Positions 8,152 through 14,568 of a stretch of 64,000 nt of DNA are shown piece after piece. The translations under genes and the position numbers were made by a program. Numbering within the stretch: the first letter of the stretch is position 1; every line of letters begins with the position of its first letter. The stretch comes from an uncultured Eudoraea sp. (GTDB taxonomy: Bacteria; Bacteroidota; Bacteroidia; Flavobacteriales; Flavobacteriaceae): assembly GCA_947258555.1 (NCBI GenBank), contig CAMYJF010000001.1:1-64000 (forward strand). The letters run 5' to 3'. The notes beneath the pieces are model-generated. The model saw only the letters and a list, made by a program, of their open reading frames with translations. It searched no databases and was not told the origin of the DNA.

Positions 8152-8715
8152 TTAATAAACGATATAACCTCCCCCGGCATTGGCATAAGTGCCACTTGGA
8201 GGGTCAATTGATTCAAAAACAGTGGGTTCAGTTTCGAACAATTTAAATTCACCTTTTGCATCATGAAAGCGACCGGTCCCGTTCGTGACCTTATATTCAA
8301 CTGATGTTCCAGTGAAGCTGCCATCTTTCGATTCAAAGTTGATCGTATGCCCGTTGGCCGCGGTTATGGTACCAGTAATGAAATCATTACCTTGGTTACC
8401 AGGCCCACCGGTACACCAGGTGATTTCAACCGTATAACGGCCTATATGGGAGGCCTCGCCACTGCCCAAAATCTTAAGGGGCAACAAGCCCTCACAAAAT
8501 TCACCTGCAGAGGGGTCGAATTCAAAGGTTCCGGCACTCCGGATCTTCCAGGGGCGTTCAACTTTTTGCCCGTTGTTTGCGGAGGCATTGACGGCTTCAA
8601 GATTTTCTAAAGAATTTATATCTGTTTCCGGACTACAGGAAAAGGATAGCAAAAAGACGGCCATAAAAGCCATCCCAAAAATTATTTTTGTGAGGTGTTG
8701 TTGGATTGTTTTCAT
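8152..8715 (-). CDS. Lipoprotein of unknown function
   Basis: A 187-residue protein with a long hydrophobic signal ending in LLSFSC (lipidated Cys near residue 27). The mature part is rich in Gly, Thr and Phe and probably forms a small beta-barrel. A segment near residue 148, GTGRFHDAKGEF, resembles the GTGRFxxAxGxF motif of allene-oxide-cyclase-like and related barrel proteins. Two Cys (in GEFCEG and TWCTGG) could form a disulfide outside the cytoplasm. I do not recognise a specific family. It is monocistronic, between the tRNA repeat array and a 500-bp gap. Confidence 0.75.
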   Translation of the reverse strand: MKTIQQHLTKIIFGMAFMAVFLLSFSCSPETDINSLENLEAVNASANNGQKVERPWKIRSAGTFEFDPSAGEFCEGLLPLKILGSGEASHIGRYTVEITWCTGGPGNQGNDFITGTITAANGHTINFESKDGSFTGTSVEYKVTNGTGRFHDAKGEFKLFETEPTVFESIDPPSGTYANAGGGYIVY

Positions 8716-9152
8716 CGTATTGATTATTAAGAAGTTACGCGCTAGGAATAAATCTTCAAAAGCATGATTGAAATGCCATTGAAAATGTCACATTGTAAGA
8801 GGGAATTTTTGCTAAATGGAAAGCTGCGACTGGGAGGGAGTTAGTGCTAATCGTGGCTCATCCAAAAAGATACGATAATTAAATTGAAAATCAACAAGTT
8901 ATGGAATGTGTTAAGGAAAATCGCATCGACTATAAAAGCATGAATAGTGTCATTTGTCAAATGGATTTAGCCGCAAAATGACTGTTATTTCGTATCTTTT
9001 AAACACAACGTGCGCTTACTGCGGGTAAAATTAAGGTTTACGTATATTTTATTTGGTCGGGATTTACCAGCTTTAAAACGAGCAAATCCTTTGTGAAATC
9101 CCAAAATACCCTATATTAGCCCTTCACGCGTAGTTGAAAAATGAGAAATATA
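8716..9152. other. Gap without recognisable genes
   Basis: No open frame with coding character, RNA fold or terminator stands out on either strand. The stretch is AT-rich. It includes gtcatttgtcaaatgg (8948-8963), which resembles the gtcatttgtcatttgg just before the CAU tRNA; I attach no function to that. Incomplete -7-like strings occur near 8993 and 9043. Confidence 0.5.
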
Positions 9153-9176
9153 ACGTCAGAAATTGACGTATTTTTA
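9153..9176 (+). promoter_or_regulatory. Inverted repeat overlapping a possible -7 box, upstream of the GTPase/kinase unit
   Basis: ACGTCA (9153-9158) and TGACGT (9164-9169) form a perfect 6-bp inverted repeat with a 5-bp spacer. The right arm runs into TATTTTTA (9169-9176), one mismatch from TAnnTTTG. A protein bound here would cover the -7 region. The first gene starts at 9219, giving a leader of about 40 nt. Confidence 0.4.
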
Positions 9177-9218
9177 AGAGAAAGAACCCACCCCCGATAG
9201 ATAAAAAACCTAAGGAAC

Positions 9219-9581
9219 ATGTCTAAATCACAACAACCTGTCATTTCCATCAATAAAAAAGAGGAAGACGCCCTGTCGAAATCTAAAATTGAGGTGATCA
9301 AAAACCTCATCTTTGGCGAGAACATACAGGAGTATAATACGGAGTTTGACAAGCTCAAAAAGGAAATCCTCGAAAAGAAAAAAGCACTCGAAGAACTCAT
9401 TGAGGAAGTTCGCACAGATCTAAAAGCCTCTATTGACGATGTTTCTACAGATGTAAATGTTCGTATTACTGACCTCGAAGAAAGCCTTACTCAAAGGATC
9501 GAGGCAGCAGAAAGCGATATTGTGCATCGTGAAGAATTAGGGAAACTACTCATTCAGCTGGGCGAAAAGATCAGCAAGTAA
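9219..9581 (+). CDS. Coiled-coil protein, first gene of the GTPase/hybrid-kinase unit
   Basis: A 120-residue, highly charged cytosolic protein without signal or membrane segment. Residues about 35-110 have continuous heptad character (LKKEILEKKKALEELIEEV, then ITDLEESLTQRIEAAE), so a long coiled coil is expected. Residues 26-46 begin VIKNLIFGENIQEY and resemble residues 10-30 of the next gene product (VLKDILFTDDRHYV), with V-h-K-[ND]-h-h-F in both; this hints at a shared docking helix or ancient duplication. The next gene starts 24 bp downstream on the same strand. I do not recognise a named family; a scaffold role is inference from context. Confidence 0.8.
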   Translation: MSKSQQPVISINKKEEDALSKSKIEVIKNLIFGENIQEYNTEFDKLKKEILEKKKALEELIEEVRTDLKASIDDVSTDVNVRITDLEESLTQRIEAAESDIVHREELGKLLIQLGEKISK

Positions 9582-9605
9582 TCATTAGCATAAAGGGGTT
9601 TTGGC

Positions 9606-10463
9606 ATGATGAACGAACGGGAAAGACTCGAAGTTCTTAAGGATATTCTCTTCACAGACGATCGGCATTACGTCGATAAGATCACCGAACGTATTGTGCA
9701 GTTAGAGCAGATCTTACATGATCGAAATAAGCTCTCCGGGAAGGTAGACCCAATTGTATCAGCTCAAATAGAAGAATTCACCAAAAACATACCCAGTACC
9801 CTGGGTCCTGTTATTACCGCAACATTAAAAGATGAGATCAAACACCATAAGGATGATGTAGTAGATGCATTGTATCCGATACTTGGTAAAATGATCAAAA
9901 AATATATTGCCCAGGAAATGAAGATGTTGTCTGAGAAAATTGATGATCAATTCAGTTTTGTAAAAAGTGCCAAGCGGAAAATGCAATCTGTTTTTGGGAA
10001 TGTGAAAGAAGAAGACCTGCTATTGAGCGAATTGTCAATGGCCAAAATAGAACAGGTTTTTCTTATTGAGCATGATTCCGGAATATTGAAAGCTGGATTT
10101 TCGAAAACAGAAACGATAGATGAAGAGATGATCTCGGGCATGCTTACTGCTATAAAGTCTTTCGTTGAAGACGCCTTTAATAAAAGAAGTCAAAGCCTGG
10201 AACTTATTGAATATGAGTTATACCAGATCCATATTCAAAGTTTTGTAACCCACTATGTAGCCGTGGTAATATCTGGTAATTATCTGACTCGCTCAAAGAA
10301 TAAAGTTCAGGATCTAATTTTCAATTTTTACAATAAGTATATGGCGATGAACCTGGATCTGGTTATGGACCTCGGAATGGGAAATGGCGAAGATGATGAG
10401 CCCGTTACACGTTTAGAGATCGAAAAGGAAATAGCCAAATACTTTGGGAATGCAAAAATCTAA
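9606..10463 (+). CDS. Putative GTPase partner with a predicted roadblock/longin-like C-terminal domain
   Basis: 285 residues, cytosolic. N-terminal helices (1-60) carry the VLKDILF motif shared with the previous gene. Residues 86-103 (VDALYPILGKMIKKYIAQ) and 148-192 (IEQVFLIEHDSGILKAGF, then ISGMLTAIKSFVEDAF) resemble the conserved cytosolic segment I recall from some OmpA-family proteins of proteobacteria and cyanobacteria, here without the OmpA domain. The predicted order strand-strand-helix-three strands-helix over residues 148-247 is that of roadblock/LC7 or longin domains, which bind small GTPases; this is inference. The GTPase gene overlaps its end by 14 bp, which supports a direct partnership. 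Confidence 0.8.
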   Translation: MMNERERLEVLKDILFTDDRHYVDKITERIVQLEQILHDRNKLSGKVDPIVSAQIEEFTKNIPSTLGPVITATLKDEIKHHKDDVVDALYPILGKMIKKYIAQEMKMLSEKIDDQFSFVKSAKRKMQSVFGNVKEEDLLLSELSMAKIEQVFLIEHDSGILKAGFSKTETIDEEMISGMLTAIKSFVEDAFNKRSQSLELIEYELYQIHIQSFVTHYVAVVISGNYLTRSKNKVQDLIFNFYNKYMAMNLDLVMDLGMGNGEDDEPVTRLEIEKEIAKYFGNAKI

Positions 10464-10941
10464 GAAAGTATTGCTTCTGGGGCACTTTGGGGTGGGAAAA
10501 ACCTCATTGATCCGAAGGTTCGTCAGCGATAGTTTCTCGGATGCCTACAAAGTAACTATCGGGGTACACATCACCAAGAAAGTTGTGGATCTCCCAAGCG
10601 GAACCAACCTTTCAATGATCTTGTGGGATCTTGAAGGTACTGATGAATTACACCTGATCAGAAACGCCTACCTCATGGGCACTCATGGAGTGATCTTCGT
10701 GTTCGATGTAACTCGCCCTGCTACCTTCCAGAACATACAACGCGATCTGGATATCATAAAAGAAAAGGTCAAGAAAGCGCCCGTGCTTATAGTGGGCAAT
10801 AAGATGGACCTGGTTGACCCGGCCGATGTAAAAAGACTTCTGGACGAAAACGATATAGATAGTGATTATCTGACTTCGGCAAAAACCGGAGATGAAGTAA
10901 ACGAGGCTTTTTTAGAGATGGCTAGCCAATTGGATGCTTAA
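10450..10941 (+). CDS. Rab/Ras-like small GTPase with altered switch II
   Basis: 163 residues from the ATG at 10450; an upstream TTG at 10444 is less likely. G1 is GHFGVGKTS (11-19), the G2 Thr is about 36 (VTIG), G3 is WDLEGTDE (59-66), G4 is NKMD (117-120) and G5 is TSAK (142-145). The shape of switch I and the conserved WD place it with Rab/Rho-like prokaryotic small GTPases, not with Era/Obg types. In Ras the G3 is DTAGQ; here Gln61 is replaced by Thr64 and Ala59 by Glu, so intrinsic hydrolysis is probably poor and an activating partner likely. It overlaps the upstream gene by 14 bp and the kinase gene by 1 bp (TAATG). Confidence 0.92.
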   Translation: MQKSKKVLLLGHFGVGKTSLIRRFVSDSFSDAYKVTIGVHITKKVVDLPSGTNLSMILWDLEGTDELHLIRNAYLMGTHGVIFVFDVTRPATFQNIQRDLDIIKEKVKKAPVLIVGNKMDLVDPADVKRLLDENDIDSDYLTSAKTGDEVNEAFLEMASQLDA

Positions 10942-12467
10942 TGCTCGAAAAATATAAAACTCAATTTATTGGAAACTCCATTCAGTTTGTTGTATTGGAT
11001 GAAAAAGGCCTGGTACGTGAATCGGATAACACCTGCTTTCTGCTAAAAACAGGAGATTCACTTAAAGAGTTTCACCCATTCTTTGAATCGCTTGAAGCCA
11101 TAGTTCCTGAGGCTAATAATGAGATCACCTTTAATTGTATTCACCTGGAATCGGAAGGCAAAGAATTGATAACAGATCTTGTGCTTCGACGCGAAGACAA
11201 TGCACTTTTATTGGTCATATATGATCTGACACAACACTACAATGAGTATCAATCCGTGGCACAGGCCCGTAATGAATCCATTATTCAAGAGCAACTGATC
11301 GCCCTTAAAAATATTGAGTTAGAAGAGCGGGAACGGTTTAAAGATCAGTTCATTCGTAATTTTAGTCACGAGATACGAAATCCCCTGACCAGCATTATGT
11401 CGCTGACCCAAGTATTAAGTCAGACCGACCTAAATGCGGAACAAGAGCAAATGGTGCAATACCTCAACCAGTCCAATGCTCAGTTACGGCTCTTGCTGGA
11501 AGACATATTAAGTATTAGCATGATCTCCTCTGGCAAATTGCAATTGGTTGAAAAGGAGTTTAACCTGATCAAGCTATTGAACCTTTTGACATTTACCTAT
11601 ACTGCCAAAGCAAAGGAAGCAGGCCTGGAATTTGTTGCCGAGATAGACGAAAAACTTCCGCAAATCGTTGCCTCAGACAGGCTGCGCATATATCAGGTTC
11701 TCACGAATATTCTTGATAATGCGATTAAATATACCGAGACCGGCCAAATTGAATTTTCTGTTCAATTGAATCAGAAGCGCGCCAATAAAGCGAATATCAG
11801 GTTTGAGATCTCAGATACGGGTAGAGGAATTCCAGAAGCACAATTAGAAAGCATTTTTACAAGTTTTACTCAGGTTTATGACAAGGATAAAGAACAGGGA
11901 AGCGGTTTGGGCCTGTCAATTGTAAAAGGGTTGCTTAGACTTATGGATTCAGAAATACAGCTGACATCAGAGCTGGACCAGGGAACCCGGTTCTTTTTTG
12001 ATCTGAACCTAAAATATCCATTGCCTTCTTCTCAAAGGACTGACAAGAAAGATGAAGTTTTAGATACTGTGGTTCGAAAAACCCTGAAGAAGGATAAATA
12101 CAAACTCCTTCTGGTTGAGGATGATGTAATGATCCAAACGGTTGTATTCAAGTTTCTTTCAGGGACAGATCGCTTTTTTATCGAGATTGTATCAGATGGG
12201 GCTAAAGTGATGGAGGAAGTGGTTAATACACAATATGACCTCATCATAATGGATATAAATATCCCGAATATCAGCGGAGACCAAATTGCAAGACTGATAC
12301 GCGACTTTCCATTTAAGGGAATTAAGGACATTCCTATAATAGGCGTCACCGGCACGTTATATGACGAAGATATAGCAGCTTATAAGGCGGCTGGTATGAA
12401 CGCTATTATTCCCAAACCTTTTGCCCAGGAAGAGCTTTTGAAGGCCGTATTTAGGTATCTTAAGTAG
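10941..12467 (+). CDS. Soluble hybrid histidine kinase (PAS-like, HisKA, HATPase, receiver)
   Basis: 508 residues with no membrane segment. Residues 1-100 look PAS-like (FIGNSIQFVVLDEKGLV, then LLLVIYDLT). A helical linker leads to HisKA with the phospho-accepting His143 in FSHEIRNPL. The HATPase domain has NILDNAIKY (N260), DTGRGIP (292-298) and GSGLGLS (320-326). The C-terminal receiver (about 386-508) has E393/D394/D395, phospho-acceptor D438 in IMDIN, T470 and K492, so it is intact. No signal-sensing periplasmic domain exists; the likely input is a cytosolic cue or the GTPase translated just before it (1-bp overlap). No output regulator gene is adjacent, so phosphotransfer must reach a distant partner. 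Confidence 0.95.
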   Translation: MLEKYKTQFIGNSIQFVVLDEKGLVRESDNTCFLLKTGDSLKEFHPFFESLEAIVPEANNEITFNCIHLESEGKELITDLVLRREDNALLLVIYDLTQHYNEYQSVAQARNESIIQEQLIALKNIELEERERFKDQFIRNFSHEIRNPLTSIMSLTQVLSQTDLNAEQEQMVQYLNQSNAQLRLLLEDILSISMISSGKLQLVEKEFNLIKLLNLLTFTYTAKAKEAGLEFVAEIDEKLPQIVASDRLRIYQVLTNILDNAIKYTETGQIEFSVQLNQKRANKANIRFEISDTGRGIPEAQLESIFTSFTQVYDKDKEQGSGLGLSIVKGLLRLMDSEIQLTSELDQGTRFFFDLNLKYPLPSSQRTDKKDEVLDTVVRKTLKKDKYKLLLVEDDVMIQTVVFKFLSGTDRFFIEIVSDGAKVMEEVVNTQYDLIIMDINIPNISGDQIARLIRDFPFKGIKDIPIIGVTGTLYDEDIAAYKAAGMNAIIPKPFAQEELLKAVFRYLK

Positions 12468-12540
12468 GCTGAGTTTTCACTATAATTACTTTCCAAATAG
12501 AGCATTATAAAGCATGTATTTGTAGGAATAACCCTACATA

Positions 12541-12576
12541 TATGCATTTCACCGATGTTTCTATGCATTTCACCGA
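12541..12576 (+). promoter_or_regulatory. Pair of 15-bp direct repeats, related to the sRNA upstream repeats at 52 kb
   Basis: TATGCATTTCACCGA occurs at 12541-12555 and again at 12562-12576 (period 21 bp, two helical turns). Its reverse complement TCGGTGAAATGCATA matches the repeat TCGATGAAATACACT at 52020-52060 in 11 of 15 positions. In both places the motif has the same orientation relative to the downstream promoter. The nearer element is 67 bp upstream of the start site predicted from the -7 box at 12626. Period and layout would suit a dimeric LytTR-type regulator; the protein is unknown. Confidence 0.65.
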
Positions 12577-12625
12577 GTCATTTTCAACTATTTAGTATTC
12601 CTGGTGGATTAGGATAACTGCAGCC

Positions 12626-12633
12626 TAGATTTG
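12626..12633 (+). promoter_or_regulatory. -7 box (TAGATTTG) before the small membrane protein gene
   Basis: Full TAnnTTTG match. With the 5-nt spacing seen in the sRNA genes, transcription would start near 12639 and give a leader of about 52 nt. The leader includes CCCCAAATTTACC (12657-12669), which is complementary to the 3' part of the sRNA core. Confidence 0.55.
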
Positions 12634-12690
12634 AGTGTTGTTTTGAATGAGACTCCCCCCAAATTTACCTCAGAACATAAAAAAAAGAAA

Positions 12691-12831
12691 ATGGAAACAT
12701 CATTGATCATCTTAATACTTTTTGTCATCAGCGCATTAGCTCTCATATTTTCTATCTATGTTAATGTGATGCAAAGAAATAAAATGAACAAAATTACAAC
12801 TGTATTTCTACCAGGTGAATTAGAAGAATAA
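12691..12831 (+). CDS. Small single-span membrane protein (46 residues)
   Basis: The chosen ATG at 12691 follows an A-rich stretch of the kind that serves as a translation signal in Bacteroidota. It leaves METSLIILILFVISALALIF as one membrane helix, then VNVMQRNKMNKITT as a short basic tail. A longer frame from 12631 would start inside the -7 box and is rejected. Small membrane proteins of this form often modulate larger membrane complexes, but no function can be assigned. The gene has its own promoter behind the direct-repeat pair, and a strong terminator follows 220 bp downstream. Confidence 0.5.
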   Translation: METSLIILILFVISALALIFSIYVNVMQRNKMNKITTVFLPGELEE

Positions 12832-13052
12832 GAGGGTAATACAAACCCTGTTGCCATTAAAGAGCACGAAGAAAAAATATACATAAATGCTGTACATTCA
12901 CTAACTACAGGTTGTTCGATCAACCATAACTATAGCACGTAGGGTTATGTTCTAACCATCGTAGCACTACGTATACATTAGAGTTGTCTTTGGTTTTTGG
13001 CAACTTTATTTTGGGTAAGCTAGTTGTTTTGATTTGTTTGGTTGGTTTTTTT
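12832..13052. other. Untranslated stretch, possible long 3' UTR or RNA
   Basis: No open frame of note. If transcription from the promoter at 12626 runs to the terminator at 13053-13080, this stretch is a 3' UTR. Around 12932-12953 the plus strand reads ATAGCACGTAGGGTTATGTTC, which weakly resembles the 5' half of the sRNA core at 51.5-52 kb (ATAGCATAAGTAGGTTAAGT). No -7 box precedes it at the expected place, so I do not call it a fourth copy. Confidence 0.35.
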
Positions 13053-13080
13053 GGGCCCTGAGAGATCAGGGCCCTTTTTT
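13053..13080 (+). terminator. Rho-independent terminator
   Basis: GGGCCCTGA pairs perfectly with TCAGGGCCC around GAGA and is followed by six T. It ends whatever is transcribed from the 12.6-kb promoter. Confidence 0.9.
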
Positions 13081-13162
13081 CCCACTTCTTCCCCCATGAT
13101 ATACCTACCTATTGAAAGATTTGTTGCACTAACAGTTTATGGAATTAAGAACTAATGCAACC

Positions 13163-13249
13163 ATGAAAAGAACATTTGAGAAAATAATAATTGTTGTGTT
13201 TGGAATGTTAAGTGCCTTATGTTTCCTGGCGTATTTTGCCGGATTGTAA
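13163..13249 (+). CDS. Possible 28-residue membrane peptide
   Basis: ATG at 13163 opens MKRTFEKIIIVVFGMLSALC and ends ...FLAYFAGL. Two to four basic residues are followed by one hydrophobic span, the right form for a small membrane protein. An in-frame ATG at 13139 would add eight residues. It lies 83 bp after a terminator and 58 bp before the lysozyme-like gene. At this length the frame could be chance; the charge and hydrophobicity pattern is the only support. Confidence 0.35.
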   Translation: MKRTFEKIIIVVFGMLSALCFLAYFAGL

Positions 13250-13307
13250 GCAGGTAGTCACGTTCCCGCATCGTTTCATACCAAAATTGAAGTAAAAACA
13301 AACCACT

Positions 13308-13970
13308 ATGAAAATCAGCCTAATGATTTTCGCCACCCTTGCATTGATTTTATTTTCAATTAATGTAAGTCATACGAAAGACGTTCCTTTAAATAAAGGA
13401 AATATAGAATTGCTGAGTATTCCTGAGCATTTGAAAATGAATTGCTGCATGGAAGTGCAATATCCGGCACGCCCTGTTCAACGAATTAGTATTCCAAGTG
13501 TGCTGCCTCCATTTATAGGGAGCTCATTTATCGGATTTAAAGAATCGCTTGCCTTCAAAGAATCCCGTGGCAATTATTTTACGGTTAATACATTGGGATA
13601 TTTGGGAAAATATCAATTTGGTATTGGCACGCTGCATCTGGTTGGCATTTATGATGCCGGGATATTTCTAAGTGATCCAATCCTGCAAGAAGCGGCTTTC
13701 AGATCCAATGTTTCACGAAACAAGTGGATCTTGAGAAAAGACATAATAAGGTATAGTGGAAAGAAAATAAATGGTATTCTAATAACAGAATCTGGGATCC
13801 TGGCTGCAGCACATCTTAGTGGCCCGGGAAATGTAAAACGCTTCTTGAGAAGTAACGGGGACTACAACGTCTCTGATGCATTCGGGTCCTTTCTGTCTGA
13901 TTACCTTAAACGCTTCTCCGGATACGACACATCTGAGATTCCCGCAATCAGGAATCCCAAAGTGGGATAA
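13308..13970 (+). CDS. Secreted lysozyme-like (lytic transglycosylase fold) protein
   Basis: 220 residues with an N-terminal signal segment (MKISLMIFATLALILFSINV). Residues 77-105 hold FKESRGNYFTVNTLGYLGKY followed by QFG, the signature of lysozyme-like/SLT proteins, with E85 as the likely catalytic acid. Later AAHLSGPGNVKRFL and DAFGSFLSDYLKRFSGYD match secreted peptidoglycan-acting proteins common in flavobacteria, some of which also carry LysM domains (absent here). It probably cuts or binds peptidoglycan in the periplasm. Two adjacent Cys (CC, residues 46-47) are unusual. It has no operon partner; the YegP-type gene downstream has its own promoter. Confidence 0.75.
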   Translation: MKISLMIFATLALILFSINVSHTKDVPLNKGNIELLSIPEHLKMNCCMEVQYPARPVQRISIPSVLPPFIGSSFIGFKESLAFKESRGNYFTVNTLGYLGKYQFGIGTLHLVGIYDAGIFLSDPILQEAAFRSNVSRNKWILRKDIIRYSGKKINGILITESGILAAAHLSGPGNVKRFLRSNGDYNVSDAFGSFLSDYLKRFSGYDTSEIPAIRNPKVG

Positions 13971-14045
13971 AAGGATACACGACAGATTATGTATTCAATA
14001 TTCAGAGAATGAGAAAATTAATTGCAGAGCAAATGCTATAAATCT

Positions 14046-14053
14046 TAAATTTG
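14046..14053 (+). promoter_or_regulatory. -7 box (TAAATTTG) of the YegP-type gene
   Basis: Full TAnnTTTG match 41 bp before the ATG at 14095, giving a leader of about 36 nt. Confidence 0.5.
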
Positions 14054-14094
14054 CTTCGTAACTTTAAATCGAATCGTTAATTTAACTTATTACA

Positions 14095-14424
14095 ATGGGA
14101 AAGTTTGAAATCAAAAAAGACAAATCTGGCCAGTTTAGATTTAATCTGAAAGCCGGAAATGGTCAGGTTATTTTAAGCAGTGAGGCCTATAAAACTAAAG
14201 CCGCCTGTGAAAACGGAATAGACTCCGTTAAAAAGAATTGTAAGAATGACAAGTGCTTTGATAGAAAGGTTGCTAAGAATGGAAAGCCCTACTTCAACCT
14301 TAAATCTACAAATGGACAGGTTATTGGCGCTAGCCAAATGTACGCCAGCGGTGCAACTATGCGAAATGGAATTGCTTCTGTAAAAAAGAACGCCCCCAGA
14401 GCAAAAGTTCAGGACAACAGCTAA
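14095..14424 (+). CDS. YegP-type protein with two DUF1508 repeats
   Basis: 109 residues made of two copies of the DUF1508 unit. Repeat 1 (about 3-48) reads FEIKKDKSGQFRFNLKAGNG then QVILSSEAY and GIDSVKKN. Repeat 2 (about 54-100) reads FDRKVAKNGKPYFNLKSTNG then QVIGASQMY and GIASVKKN. The length and duplication are those of E. coli YegP. Members often accompany stress responses, but no biochemical role is established. It is small, basic and cytosolic, and is closed by a terminator 53 bp downstream. Confidence 0.93.
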   Translation: MGKFEIKKDKSGQFRFNLKAGNGQVILSSEAYKTKAACENGIDSVKKNCKNDKCFDRKVAKNGKPYFNLKSTNGQVIGASQMYASGATMRNGIASVKKNAPRAKVQDNS

Positions 14425-14477
14425 AAGCCATAACCTCCTGAACACTTCAGTTTGACACTGTAGTAATACGATATCAA

Positions 14478-14503
14478 GGACGACATAATGTCGTCCTTTT
14501 TTT
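14478..14503 (+). terminator. Rho-independent terminator after the YegP-type gene
   Basis: GGACGACAT pairs perfectly with ATGTCGTCC around a minimal A loop, followed by seven T. Confidence 0.88.
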
Positions 14504-14568
14504 ATTTACCCCCGTCCTTCCGACCCTGATTAAAAAGTATATCTTTATAGGCTAACCAACCAATTTGT

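Noticed and set aside
8347-8767. Plus-strand frames opposite the 187-residue lipoprotein
   Set aside because: No homology or start signal; the minus-strand frame has a clear lipoprotein signal and a terminator.
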